DNA from: Pterois miles
Taxonomy: Eukaryota; Chordata; Actinopteri; Perciformes; Scorpaenidae
Length of the DNA stretch: 64,000 nucleotides
Direction: 5' to 3'
Assembly: GCA_947000775.1 (NCBI GenBank)
Contig: CAMQGK010000052.1
Span: forward strand, 32,642,501 to 32,706,500
The position numbers and the translations under genes were made by a program. Position 1 is the first letter of the stretch, and every line of letters starts with the position of its first letter. Positions 12,216 through 25,800 of this stretch are shown here, one piece after another. The notes under the pieces were generated by a model. The model saw nothing but the letters and a program-made list of their open reading frames with translations, searched no databases and had not been told where the DNA came from.

Positions 12216-12220
12216 CCAAG

Positions 12221-12269
12221 AATTGGTTGCCAATTTCTCAAAGTGGTTGCCAATGGCAACCTGGCAACC
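12221..12269. promoter_or_regulatory. RFX X-box and inverted CCAAT cluster
   Basis: 12246-12260 reads GTTGCCAATGGCAAC, an inverted pair of RFX half-sites with a 3-base spacer. It fits the X-box consensus GTNRCC(0-3)RGYAAC. Extra half-sites lie at 12226-12231 (GTTGCC) and 12263-12268 (GGCAAC). The adjacent AATTGGTTGCCAATT (12221-12235) is an inverted CCAAT pair. That this is a functional enhancer is inference. Confidence 0.4.
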
Positions 12270-12299
12270 ATTACGGCCAAGCTCTGAATAAGGATTATG

Positions 12300-14840
12300 C
12301 ACGACCCAATTAAAAGCAAACCAGGGCTCATTTAGGCCGAGTTTTAGTAACTTCTATAACCTCATGATCAAAATGAGACTTCAGTGTTGCAGTTTGTACA
12401 TTATCTGCTGATCCTTTCTTTCACATTTACAAAACATGAAGAAATGTACTGAAAGTAAAGTTTCTCAGACTTTCCTTGCTCTGGTGGCCTCCCCTGGTTG
12501 AACTGAGCTTGGCTCTTATATTAAATAACTCCTCATTTCTCTTCAAAGAAGACTTGGGCATCTCAGCAGGGTGAACTGCTATCAGCTCCTAATGGATTCA
12601 GAGAAACTGTGCTTGATGTGAACATTGAGTCAGGTAAAACATCTCTGGGAGTGGTTCTGATTCAAAACAGTCTTTGAAGCTGCTGGTGCCTTCAGGCTAA
12701 TATCTAATAGTCACGCTGCTCATGGTGAATATGAAAGGTGACGGTGGACGGACGTGTTGTCTGCTGTGGCACTCCGCGTCTTCAGCAGTCTTTTATCCTA
12801 TAACCTCATCAGGTCCTCTACATCAGTGCATGTGCTGCTTTGGCATACAGCATTGAATTTGTTTTTTCTGAGCTCTGTATTAGTGAGGCTGCCAAGTCTG
12901 GTGAGGATGCCCAAGGTGACGATGGACTACTTTACTGTGTAACGGAATCCCAGCATGATGCCCCTGTCCTCCTTGAATTGCCTGGAGAACTACAAGCACT
13001 GATTTTTATTTGGAATAGATACTGTTTGTATCGATGTTCCAGTTTTCTTTATTGTTAGCATGGGGCCCAGTGTTATTTATAGTCTGTCACTCTTCTAACT
13101 TACTTCCCCCAGGACTGGCACTGGTGAACAGATGGTATTTCTGTCTGAAAGTCAAACACACGTCTGAGTTGTCTACTGTTAATACTCTAGTGAGAAAAGT
13201 GCTGCTTCTATATTCCTTTACTAAACACTTCACCCACAAATGCAGACAAGTTTGGATAGATGATGCCTTAATATAAAAACCTACTTGAGCTGCAGTAACC
13301 TTTATCAGGGATCAGCCATACTGCATGCATGACAGCACAGAGTGATTTGCATTCTTAATGATGAAATACTGACAGTCTCTCTTTCATGAGTCACAAGTGC
13401 AGAAAGGAGGAGGTTTTGCTTGATTGTCCCTTTGTTTGGCTGAGTGTTTGAGTAATGTGACTAGACAGCAGTATCATCCACAGGTCCCTGCCTGGTAGAT
13501 GCTTGATGCTTATGCTTCAGCACATAAGCATGCATGTGGATCTTGCAATTTTGTATTACAGACTGTTGTAAATTGCGGTAAAGGCAATATACTATAACTG
13601 AAGGGAATCACACTAGCTGTGTACACACATCAAAACACCCATGTAACTGTCAAACACTCCCCGGTTTGACCCGTCACGCCATAGCGATGTGTGAAGTCAA
13701 TGATCCCCTGCTTTTCCTGTAGCTTTAATCACCAGGTCACAGAGTCCCTTTTGACAAGCATGGTGGCCCATGACAAGGTATGCCCACAATTATAGCCTGG
13801 ACCTACACGCACCAGCTCCACATGAGAGCACTTCAGCTATAAGCACACAGCCAGTGTAGTCTGCCCATCTATCTCCATGTCTGTCCTTTACTCTAGATGT
13901 TTAGGCTGCTGAAAATAATGGGCCCAATATCACCTTAAAAATAAGATTGTTTTCCCCACAAGTATATGCTTCATTCCTTTGCACTGCAGTCCCTGTCACG
14001 GTTTATGTAGACTGATTTGACTCATGGTAATATTGTATATATTTTTCAGCAGGACTGCATGAAAAATGTAACTTTAGTCACCACCTGCAGACGTAATATT
14101 ATGTGATTTTATTTGGGCGCCGTTACCCATTGTGTGGTGTGCATCACTGACTTGCTGGGTAATGTAATTGTCACCCGAGCTCTTCCATGATGTTCATAGC
14201 TCTCATGAGATGGGGAGTGCCCGTTCTGTATTATTTTTGGCTACTTCACGAGTGCTGAGCTCAGGGACTCATTGAAGTAAGTGTAAGACAGTCGAAGGTG
14301 GTTTGCTCCAGGATTTCAGCAGCCTAGATGATATCACACCTGCTTTATTTGTTTTCAGCAGGAGTATTTTCTTCTATGAAATGCTGCTTTTCAAACCACC
14401 TGGAGAGGCAGCTCATTTTCTTGTACACCTGTTGTCCACAGGGATAATTGTTGTTCATTTAAGATGCACACAGTGATGTTTTTCTTCCACACAATTCATT
14501 GTGATTGTGTCTCACTTCTTGAGATATATTTTATTATTTTCTCAGTGAATGTCCTTTTTCTTCTGCTTGATCGTATTTCAGTGGCTCTTATTCCGTCATG
14601 CCATTATCTTCACTAACTTTTTTTTTTTTTTTTAATGTTAGCCTGTTATTGGCTGCTCAGATAATCACTCATTTATCCCCACGTTCTTGTTCCGCTTGCA
14701 TTAGATGTGGGATAAAGAGAAGGGATGAAGTGCACTCCAAAACCCAACCGGCATATAGTGCTGGCTCATGTTGAACGTGCACTATTTTAATTCAGGACAC
14801 AAGCGACATGCGGCTTATACCGACTTGAGTAGATGGCACT
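12300..14840. other. Intron sequence, nothing recognised
   Basis: Ordinary intron composition with a T-run at about 14620-14634. No supported gene, repeat family or structured element. Confidence 0.5.
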
Positions 14841-14849
14841 GGCAGCGAG

Positions 14850-16670
14850 TAGGGCTGACTGATAAATGATATTTTCATCGCCATCGTGATATGAACATGC
14901 GTGATGAACACATCGCAAAAGGCTGCCTGAAATGCGCTGAATAAAGAATAATCCTTATATTTAGGGCTGGTTACTGAAACCCATTATTAAATGGGCCGCG
15001 GGGCTAAAGCTGCATCCTGCTGCCTGCAGTGAACAGCAGATCAGAGAGGCCGCGGCGGAGATGAGTCGACAACAACTAACGTTTCGCTCAATGAAACTTT
15101 GCAAGTGTAAAGCCGAGATACGTTATCTTTACACCTGTTCAACAAGCAGAAACATGGTGAAACGGTTAAACGTAGAAAAGCAATATTTCAGTCTGCTCTG
15201 TCTGCAGTCTCTCATCCACCACCACTGTGTTTATACAAGCACAGCGCGTTAACTCAGCCGCTAACAGCAAACTCGAGTAGTTTATTTAGTTGAGTTGTGA
15301 ATGACTTTAGTTCAGTTTAGTAAGCTGTGATCCAGCGTTTGTGTCCATGGAGTTTATTGTGAAGGGTTTAACAGAAGACATGAAGTGATGACGCTGTTGT
15401 TGACAAGAGTTCACTGTACAGCTTCTGCGTTATGAATTTATTATCTTCATAATGTATAGGAGCAACGTAACCCTCGGCTACGCCGGCTAAAACTAAAGAT
15501 GGCATTATGTAGTCAGACTGTTTAGCTTAGTTTGTCGTGTATTTTACTTGTAAACTCATCAGCTGGCTGAGACAAAGCAGCTCCTCAGGAGGACAGAGGA
15601 CAGGAGGACGGAGGACGGAGGACAGGAGGACAGAGGACAGGAGGACAGGAGGACAGGAGGACAGAGGACAGAGAATAGGAGGACAGAGGACAGGCAGGTA
15701 GGAGGACAGAGGACAGGAGGACAGGAGGACAGAGGACAGAGGACAGAGGACAGGAGGACAGAGGACAGAGGACAGAGAATAGGAGGACAGAGGACAGGAG
15801 GACAGGAGGACAGAGGACAGAGGACAGAGGACAGGAGGACAGGAGGACAGAGGACAGGAGGACAGGAGGACAGAGGACAGAGGACAGAGAATAGGAGGAC
15901 AGAGGACAGGCGGGCAGGAGGACAGAAGAGAGGAGGACAGAGGACAGGAGGACAGAGGACAGGAGGACGGAGGACAGGAGGACAGAGGACAGAGAATAGG
16001 AGGACAGAGGACAGGCGGGCAGGAGGACAGAAGAGAGGAGGACAGGAGGACAGAGGACAGGAAGACAGGAGGACAGAGGACAGGAGGGCAGGAGGACAGA
16101 AGAGAGGAGGACAGAGGACAGAGGACAGGAGGACAGGAGGACAGAGGACAGGAGGGCAGGAGGACAGAAGAGAGGAGGACAGAGGACAGGAGGACAGAGG
16201 ACAGGAGGACAGAGGACAGAGGACAGGAGGACAGAGGACAGGAGGACAGAGGATAGGAGGACAGGAGGACAGAGGACAGGAGGACAGAGGACAGAGGATA
16301 GGAGGACAGGAGGACAGAGGACAGGAGGACAGAGGACAGAGGATAGGAGGACAGGAGGACAGAGGACAGGAGGAATCGCTGGTTCTGAGTGATGTCTGTG
16401 TTCTTAAGTCTTTATGAACTTCACTCACTGTTTTCATGTCAGGAATATGATTTTTTAATTAACATTTTAGATTTGTTTCCAGTGCTGTTGGAAACTTTAC
16501 TATTGCTGCTCTGTAAACAACATTTAGCGTAGTTATATTCAGAATATATTCATATTTATAGCTAATATGCACACTTAATTATTTGTTTATTTAGCTCAAG
16601 TCGCATCGTCATTGCAATATTGAACAACGTTAGCGCATATTGCCGATTTCCCTCATATCGTGTCGGCCTA
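14850..16670. mobile_element. 1.8-kb hAT-type nonautonomous element carrying a minisatellite
   Basis: The left end is TAGGGCTGACTGATAAATGA. The right end, read on the other strand, is TAGGCCGACACGATATGAGG. The flanks GCAGCGAG (14842-14849) and GCAGCAAG (16671-16678) match at 7 of 8 bases, which suggests an aged 8-bp target duplication. The interior has a CpG-rich segment (about 14990-15070) and a long purine-rich tandem array (15587-16374). No transposase reading frame is present, so it must have been mobilised in trans. Confidence 0.65.
15587..16374. repeat. GGACAGGA/GGACAGA minisatellite
   Basis: About 790 bp of 7- and 8-bp units GGACAGA and GGACAGGA with scattered variants (GGATAGGA, GGGCAGGA, AGAAGAGA). 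Almost purely purine plus C on the plus strand. The array holds a 292-codon minus-strand frame of Leu-Ser-Ser-Cys-Pro-Pro repeats, which is a by-product of the repeat and not a gene. Confidence 0.92.
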
Positions 16671-16679
16671 GCAGCAAGT

Positions 16680-19600
16680 GAAGACAATAACCTTCATGAA
16701 GGCTGACTGCAGAGCAGACTGGTCGGCAGACTGTGCATGTACGTGCTTTAGCACCTCTGAACCCTAAATGAATGGATACTGGATATCTTATCCAACGTGC
16801 GCATGCTTTTAAAACCAGTTAGCTTGGTCTGACTGTTACAACAGAATGTCCCAAGTATATGTCAATACATATGATCGGTGATAAGCTAGTATCAGGGTGC
16901 TAGCATGCACTCCATTAAAATGCGTTTTCCTGCCCTTGCTGGGAAGCAAAATTTGCCAAATGGACTGCAGCCAATGTGTATTACAAAGCTGGGATAATGC
17001 CCATTAGGACAAGAGAATCCAACATAGTGTCTTGCTTTGCTTTTAATTTCATACTGTCACAACGTTATACTTGGTATATAATTAGTACAATTACACTAAT
17101 TCACATTAAAATGGATGTCAGCAAGCCTGTTGACATGTAGTTATGCTTGGAGAGATGCTCTCTGTTTGCTGGCCACCACTGATGTTTAGGGATGTGTAGG
17201 TGGCCTCATGCAGCGTGGGTGTGATGTTCCAGCACATACATACTGTATGTTTGTTTGGTGCTCTGCATCCTTTCGGTGTCACTTGCTGGGATGTCGTAGC
17301 ATTTACATAGTTTACCTGAGCTAAAGTTGTCTGACACAATTCAACTGCTGGAGCTCAGAGACCAACTGGAGGATTATACCCGCTTCAGTGATAAACAGTG
17401 TTTATGTGATGCACAAAGGCAGCTTCCTGCACTTGGAAATCATCATCTCACTTTACCTTTGCTGAGTTGTCATGCAGAGGTAGGGGCCATAGTGTACTGT
17501 ATTTGGGCATGTGTTACTGACTCTTAATCCCAAGAGTGACTCACCATGATGATGTAATGCCTAGCAATCGTAGTTAGGTCATCCTGGGGACTCTGTGATT
17601 GGCTGGCATCCCCAGGTGCCACGCCGCCTAAGCCTTTGTGTGAAGAAAAAAAAAAAAAAAGCAAGTGCATCTTCTGGGAGATGGGAGCAAGGCGAGATGT
17701 GCAGCATGTGCAGTATTCTGTGGACTTATGTTTACTGTTTAAATTGGCACAATTGCCAGTGAGCACATTCTTGAGGTGAGCATCCTCCGTGGCTCTGTGG
17801 TGTTTTCAGACCATGCCAGCAAAAGTCCAGAATGACTTATTTCACTGCATACTGTTCACAAGCTCAGAGAGTTTCACCCAAACTGCATAGTAGATATTTC
17901 ATAACCTGTCCCGAGGTTTCGTTTAATCTTAATGAAAATGTGGCCACTACAAGTAATGTGGAAGCTGAGTTCACAATTCTCATTCAAGACTTGTGGACTT
18001 CTTTTTAAGCAGCCTTGCTTGTGCATTCAAATAGCTGTGTGTGCAGAAAAGGCGCACTCAAGACCAACTAGTTAATTCAGCTGAAAAAAAAAACCCAACA
18101 TATTAAATAGTAACTGTGAGATTTTTCATTTGTGGTAAAATAAAAGAATCTTGGGTTTGTGTTTCTGGGAAATGGTCTGTGTGATGGGGAACTATTCGTT
18201 TCTGAAATGGAGAAACAGCTAAAGGACTTGAGAAATGAGGCACTTTGGTTTCATGCTGCTGTTTAAAGGAGGCAAAGGTGCAGCAATTATAATGGAGTGT
18301 ATGTGTTTTTAAAGGCTGTGCTCAGTTCCTTCTGTGTATACTGCTGTGAGGTAATGCTATAGTAATAAGAGGAAACGCATACATATCTAAGAGCTGTTGA
18401 TTTGACAGCGGATGCAGCACAGCGACTCTGTGGATCGTTTGATCAAACTGGGATGTCAAACATTATCTAATTAACTGTTAAAATCCTGCCTACAATCTAA
18501 TATGCAAGCTGCATATAGCCCAAGCCTTGCTGCTGCTCATATGGACAGAACATGCAAACACCGATGAGGTCAGACTGATGAAAATAGATGGTGTTTTGTG
18601 TTGGGTTGGTAGCAGGTGGTTGCAGGGTAACGCTATCGGTGCTGAGAGGGAGGGGCTGTTTTCCATAACTGAAACAAAGTGAACTTGAATAGATTTAACA
18701 CCTGCAGTGCCGGGCATCAAACCGCAGTACCTTTTATGAGTAACAGCTGAAACATGTCGGCAGCAAAGCGGAAAGTTTCGAGGATTTAAAGTTGTCATCA
18801 CACGCCCGGTCAGATTCTGAGGCTTGTTTGTTTAGAAGAATTTCTGATCTAAACCAGGCAACTTCAAATATATATTTCATTACAGTATTCAGTTGTTTAT
18901 TATTTCTGCATTGTGGAATATTATAGTGGGGATAGGTCAAAAATGTAATTATATAATATTGAACATATGAACATATGAACATTTTCAAATGATATCCTAA
19001 GAAACAGAAATGTGCATGAGATCTGTCAGAATTCATCACTCACAAATTATGAATACATTATAAGCCACTTTTTTTATTATTGAGTGTATTGAGCGGAGCC
19101 TCTTGGGTGTCATATAGTAGATGAAAATATTGATGTAGAGATTAACTATTGTGGGTGCACAGATTAATATGATGTGCATTCAGTGTGGCAATCTATTTAC
19201 GCAGAAACTGTAAGAAAAATATATATTTCAGGGAGCACACAGTGGAGATGCATTCATGGGAAGGTTAACACTTTGTTTATGGACCTCTGACCTCTGAGGG
19301 TAAAAGGGGGAGGGGCTAGATTTAGACCCGCTAAATAAAAGCACAGATTAATAAACACAAAATATATTTTCTACATGTCTCTCCTGTATGCTGCATGCAA
19401 GAGTCATCACCAACCACTCAAAGCAGGTACAAATCCTAATTTATTATTGATGCATCATTTCTAACTTAAAAGACGAGCAACTTTAAACATCTACCGTTTT
19501 TTTTTTACAGAATAATAATTCCATGAATTCTGAGTGCAAAATACATATTCAGCCTTACTTCAAAATGTCCTCTAAACTGTGCATGAAGATTTGTGATGCT

Positions 19601-19915
19601 CTTCTCCATATGACCCTCAGTGAGCTCTGCAGCAGCCTATTACTTGCATACACGCTGGAAGGTTTTCTCTTTTCACAGAGCCTGACACTGTAAATGCATG
19701 ACAAATACAAATGGAATACAAAAAATGGATTTGACATCTTTCTTTTTAAATTTAAATTTAAGAAAGCACACCCAATTTCATCTGAAAATGTGAATACAAT
19801 CGCCGCGTTTTGACCCAACACAGACCCCTCTGAGGGTCTTTTCCATTATGTGTTTATGGTCAGGCTGCTGCATTTGATGAGATCAGGAGAGGTCTGTAAT
19901 TTATTAGGCTTTCAC
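16680..19915. other. Intron sequence, nothing recognised
   Basis: Ordinary intron with short A and T runs, for example A-run 17646-17660. Several short open frames show no family features. Confidence 0.5.
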
Positions 19916-19919
19916 ACTA

Positions 19920-20045
19920 GCAGCATTGTCGTCAGAAAGCCCCAGGAGCGGCTCGCTGTGAGCCGCCGAGGCAGACAAAGGTGGAGGGCGGCGAGCGGCG
20001 GGCGGGAGGAGGGGTGGAGGATGAGAGGGAGGCGGGACACAATGC
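19920..20045. promoter_or_regulatory. Small intronic CpG-rich island
   Basis: A compact GC- and CpG-rich purine-biased patch (GGGCGGCGAGCGGCGGGCGG at 19986-20005) inside AT-rich intron. It could be a regulatory element or an alternative start, but no donor-coupled exon is obvious. Confidence 0.35.
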
Positions 20046-20049
20046 AAAG

Positions 20050-22110
20050 TGTCGTCAAGGAGGAACCACTGAGTCGGCAGGGCACTTCAACCTCTGGATC
20101 CATTGTTTCCTTTTCTGTTGCTGCAGCTCCGTTTCATGTAATAAAACTCACCGAGAGCTGTAATAGTGTTAGACGTGGATGGATGTTTTTTTAGCCCTTG
20201 ATTTCATGATTTAATTAAAGAACGATCATGTTGTTCAGTATGAATCTACAGATGCTGGCCAGTCTTTACATTGCAGATCTAGGACATTGCTTTGAATTCA
20301 TTTTCTTAGCTCTCTTGTTACTAAATTAACTGTGTGTGAGTTCAATGAAACCTCAGATGTCACTGAAAGAGAGGTTTTTGCCTAGAATGATAAGCCCATA
20401 CAATATCAGTTTTTCTTGTTTTCCCTCACAGAATAATGTCTAAAAATAAGACGGGACGCTGACGTTCTGCCGGTAAACTGCCTGCTGTAAAAGGAGCAAA
20501 ATTTGAGCTTGTGTATCGTGGCCTGAATATGTCTCTGGTATGAATAGCCGCTCTCCTGACTGACAGCTGTCTCATTTTATCTGCGAGGCTTTTCTGCATA
20601 ATGCGCTGCTCTGCTGCTTTAATAAGCCACCATAACCACAAAGTTCTGTAGCTGTGTAATTATTTTGCTCTACTGACAGTTCAGAAATTATGCCCGCACA
20701 TGGAAATGGATACCATAAGACTTTTTGCCCTGTTTGGAGGACAGAATTTGTTCTGTTGACAACACATGAATGTTGACAGGTGATATAGAAATGCGCTTGA
20801 GTTTTTTTGGCACTCCAGTCTTGGCACAGTTGTTTGGTAGTTTGTTCTCCACGTTATTTGGCAGCTTGCAAGGTTTGTGCTGTGAAAATGCTCCAAATTT
20901 AAATGCTAAATCCCTGGCATCTGAATTTGTGAATTAGAAATACTGCACATCTGCAGCCTTTACTCATTTCCTTATGGTATCATTGCATTTTGCACAATAA
21001 TGCACTCTTTTGAAAAGTATTAACCAATCAATAAACTCCCAACCAAGCCCTCTGAAGTATTTTCAATTTTTCATTTAATGCCAGCAGCTTCTACTTTCAG
21101 CCCCTGGAGGTAAACAGCCAGAGTATAGACGCATCTAACTTTCCCCCCATGGATGAAAAGCAGAAGACAGACCAAAGAATATTTAAATGGTGCTTTTATG
21201 CTTTCATGCCTTCCAATATTTTGATGAAGCCTAAAGGATAATTCAGCCAATTATATTTAAGCAACAACAAAAAAGTTTGATTCCTTCATATGTATAGATA
21301 ATCAGTCGTTCAGTGAGGCGGTTGCATTAGTTTTACTCCATTCCTACCTCACTCCTATGACAGACTGGGAGGAAAATGTCAAATGAGGATCAGCGCTCGG
21401 TCTGAACACCAGAAGGATAAAATATGTTTACATTGCAGGAACAAAGGGAGCGTGCCATGCTGCATATGATTGATACTGGCTGCTGGTGCAGTCAGCCAGA
21501 TGGGCTCAGCTCAGACCATTCAACATGAGGGTCGAGGGCTCGGCCAGTTTGTGCCAGAGTCTCACAGACCTGGCTGCCCAAAGGCTCCGTCTCAAAGACC
21601 TGTAATGTGCTTGGCATGCCTCAGTGCACTGTCACCTCCATGACGCTGAACTTAATGCAACAATTCCTCTTGAAATAGTCACCAGTGTCTTGGAAGAAAG
21701 AATGAAGGTTTATTTATGGCGGTCCATTTCACAGCCTTGTGTGACAGCTGACACAAACGGAGCATCTAGACCAAATAAAGTGTCTCTCTAACTCACTGTC
21801 ATGAACTTGTACAATATAATGTCTCATGCGACGTCAAAGACTGTCAAACATTGGGGTCAGATACTTCATTTGCATTGTAATAGCCACCTATTTTTATTAA
21901 GTAAACGTGACAGAAGTAAGAAAATACTGTCACATGCAGTACTGTAGAACAGATAAACCCATCCCCACACTGGAGACCCAGTCCACGTCCTGTCTCATGA
22001 TCCTCATCGCATGGTTTTGTTGCCTAACCTAAAGTTTAACCGTGCTACAGTTGTCTCTGGAAGAATTCATTATCATGTCATGATTAAACACAAGCTGGGG
22101 TCTCACTTAA
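20050..22110. other. Intron sequence, nothing recognised
   Basis: Ordinary AT-rich intron. A short match to the GGTTTAGGCAAC family on the minus strand (TTTTGTTGCCTAACCTAAAG at 22016-22035) is the only hint of repeat content. Confidence 0.45.
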
Positions 22111-22117
22111 TTATCAA

Positions 22118-22880
22118 ATTTCAACTATGGATGTCACAATACCAGAAATTTGGTAAACAATACCAATACCAGTGATAGTGTTAGGGGTAGAGGTCGACTG
22201 TTTTTTTATGGCCGATGCCGATTTTTTACAGTCAGGATAGCCGATGACCAACATATGATGCAGATTATTTATTTTTTTTTTTTTGCTCATGTCCATGCTT
22301 GCTGGTTTTGTTTGTTTCCCACCATCTGATAAAATATAACAGCTTAATAATAAATGATACAGAAAATTTCTTACACTTACGGTCTGTCTCTCCAATCTGC
22401 ATTGTGTCTGCACTGTTTCTTCCAGTTAAGACGTTGTTCTTCTCACACACTCTTGTACAGTTTAACCCAGTGGGCTTCATCTACTGAGGTCTGCTGGTAC
22501 AGACTGACTGACTGACATGGAGTCACATGTTCGACAGCAACAACACTGGGCTGCCTGCAGATGCAGCTACTTGCTAACCGGCTTAATGCTCAGGAGTATG
22601 AAGAAATGTCAAAAAATCATCCCGATTAATCTGTCGAGTCTGGGGGCCAAACAGATCATAATTAGATTTTCAAAACCACTAGTCTTGAGGCCTGACAGTA
22701 CCTATGGTACATGCTGTACTGTAGAAAAATGAGTACTGTCACATTTTAGAGAATATTGACATTGACTGGCTACCAAAGCGCTGGCTCGGTATGCTATGTG
22801 CAGTGATAGGGTTGCACAGGTCACTGCACTAGTATCACAATATCTGAATTGATTTTTAAATTCATCAGGATTGGGTGACA
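22118..22880. mobile_element. Mosaic of decayed hAT-like elements
   Basis: Starts with TGGATGTCACAATACCAGAAATTTGG, nearly identical at 22128-22149 to the left end of the element at 53582. At 22183 a different unit begins (TAGGGGTAGAGGTCGACTG, then GGCCGATGCCGAT). At 22734-22780 the sequence looks like the far end of the first element. I read this as one element interrupted by another, both decayed. No clean target duplication was found. Confidence 0.45.
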
Positions 22881-25800
22881 TAATCACACACTCTTGGCTT
22901 TTTTTTATACTAAGAACATAAGATGTTAAAACTGTAGTTTTAAAGATTGTGTTTTTCCAGCCATTTTATTTCCAGTCCTGCCTCAATCTTTCACTGTATT
23001 TGTGGGATTTACATAAAATACACAGCAGTTGTTAGTTGTCTGTGTGTAGTAATATCTCAAGACGTTGCATCTCTTAAGTTCACCACTTAATATTAATAGC
23101 AACAATATTGCCATCAAAAGGCCCACGGTACCTTCACTGTTTCACTAATACCACATTCAGAGCTGCCTGTGGTTCCATCATGCTGATATTAAGTGGACCA
23201 GATGTTGCCTTGCTAGAGCTTTAATGGGTTTGGTAGACATCGAGATTGACTGCTTTTTTTAAGCAATCCAATAACTGTGTTTGCTGAGATATTGCTTAGC
23301 TCAGACGAAGAGCGAGCCTCATAAAGGAGTGCATCTCTCTGGGCCAATATGAGAGCTGTGTTTTAAGGATTTGATGCCTTTTGGTCTGGATATGTTTTTG
23401 GTCACCCACTAATCTTTTTATTCTACTAGAAATAAATATCATATGCAGAAAAGAATATATTCATATCCTACACTGGGTGAACCCTTTAGATGATGAACTG
23501 AGTTTTGTCTAATTTTTTGCACTAAAGATGCTTCATTATATAATAGATAGATTGCTATGAAATTTCAGTGTCCAACTTGTAAGAGACAGAACAGTTAGGA
23601 AATTAATTATACTACAGCTTATCCTTCAATGGCACCCTCAAGATTACTATAACTGTTGCCCTAAATGCAAAGCTCTACGATATTTTATGATACTCTCATA
23701 ATATTGGTCTAATGAACTTTGTAGCCTCCAGGGCGACAAACACATTATCTAACCTGTGCCATGGTTTCATTTTCCTAACAATCTAACTTTTCTTTGAATA
23801 AGACACTGTACGTGCTTTCATAGCTTATCTGTACCCTCATTTGTGGAAATTATTACATTACTATTTTGTATCTGTGTAATAATGATGATGTATCTCACAG
23901 TTGCTGCTATCATCGTTCAGAATAACTGTGACTAATGAGCCATAGGTGGGTCACTTATCAGTGTCTGACCCACTGTCAGTGTGAAAGAGCAACTCAAAAT
24001 GCCACATCATGCTCCCATTTTCCACTGTTTGTCTCCTTCAAATGTTTTTTTTTTCCTTTCTATCTCAAAGAAAGCATACTCTGTTATGGTCTGCTAACAC
24101 AGTGAAAGCTCACTGTTGTTTTTGACTGTGCTGCTTTCATTCAGCTCCACTGCGCTTTGTAGCCGGCCAGGCAGATCACTTAGTTAGCCACCCTGTGCCA
24201 TAGACACCTCCTGGGACTCTGTCAACTCCCACTTCCTTGGACGCAAACCCTAAAGGAGCAGAGCAGAGAGGGAAGTCTCAAATCTTCATTAATCACTGTG
24301 TCAGATTTTCACGGGGCGAAGTCTCGCTGAAATGACTCCCTGTCAGGAGGTAAAGCGAATGATAATTTCCATGGGAAGTAGAGTACAGAAAACAAGGGGA
24401 ACAATGAAAATGAGGAGCTTGAGAACACAAATGAGCCTGGTGAGAATGGCCTGGTTGTTAGTCCTGAGGTGCATGAGACTGGGTTTGCATACAGTGCTCG
24501 CTGACATGGCCAGCTTCCCAAGGACAGAGCCCTTTTATAGAAGCATTTGCTCATTAGAGAGCACATCTCACGTTGTTTATGGACTTTAATGAGCATTGCC
24601 GCAACCAAGGGTAGAAAAACAAAGACGAGAAAATACGGACCGTGCATTCTGAAATGTAACACATCCACTCGCCGAGGACAGTAACAGAAAGGGCTTGAAA
24701 TCCTGCCTCCTCGCTAATCTTTCTCTTCTTAATGGTACACGCTCCTTTTGCATTTGAGGACGAGGTCTAGCATGCTCCCCACCCCCATCCCCCTGCTTCC
24801 TTTCTCCCACGTTTTTACCCTTCTCTCTCTCCCTTTCTCATTACTGCTATTGCAGAGAACAATCTCAGGGCACCATTTTGCTGAGGACATTGAGGAGCTT
24901 AATTAGTTCATTCACGGATATGGCTCTTCTTACTAGCCCAGTGGCTTTAGAGCCACTGGAGGGCCTTAAATGCCAACTCCCTCTTGCAGAAAAGCCTCAA
25001 ACTGTACAGAATATAAAATACCTGTCAGGCTAATAAGGGAGAACCCCAGCAAGCCCTCCTGCATTTATTTAAAACATTTGCACCTGCTTTGAAGGACTCA
25101 GAGTCTGTCTTTGTACTGCAGTGGCAGAAGAAAGAGGAAAATGGCATGTGATGCATAAATGCCCCCATGTCATCCCTGCTGTTACCTTGTCGTGATTTGC
25201 TCCCTACAAAACAAGGCTGGATTACATAGAGAAACTACTAACAGAGACTGGGCTTGAAGAAATGTGGTTCAGTTTCAATCTAGCTCCTACACCCTCCCGC
25301 GGACGGAGCGATCTCCAACCCTAACCCTCCCCCACTTCATAATGTAAGGGCTTGGATTGGCCTTTGGTTTAATGAAGTACCCTGATAAAACCAATAAAGT
25401 TACTGAAATGAACTTGTGTTTTTCCGTAGGCCATTTCCAATGGCATTTCTTTCATATTTTTTTTATTCACATTGTTTCGTAATATAAGTATGTACATTAT
25501 TCATGATCTTAAAGATAAAAGAAAATAATTAATGTTAACAGCCTAACAATACATTTTTCAAACTGATGGCCTGAAAGGACAAAAAAAGTCATTTTGTTAA
25601 ACACACAACCTAGAGACGCATTTTCTTGAGCGCTTTTTGGCTTCAGACAGAAATGCCTGTTAGCAGGATTCTTGCTACTCAAACACTCAAACTAAACCAA
25701 CTGCATCCGATAATGTGATTTTGAATTACAGAGCTAATAACTGGGTATACATTGATTGAACAGAGGTTTAGGTCAGTCTCCAGTGATGGGAAACTGATAC

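Noticed and set aside
15559..16437. 292-codon minus-strand frame of Cys-Pro-Leu-Ser repeats
   Set aside because: It is a translation of the GGACAGGA minisatellite, with no unique coding sequence, splice context or family resemblance.
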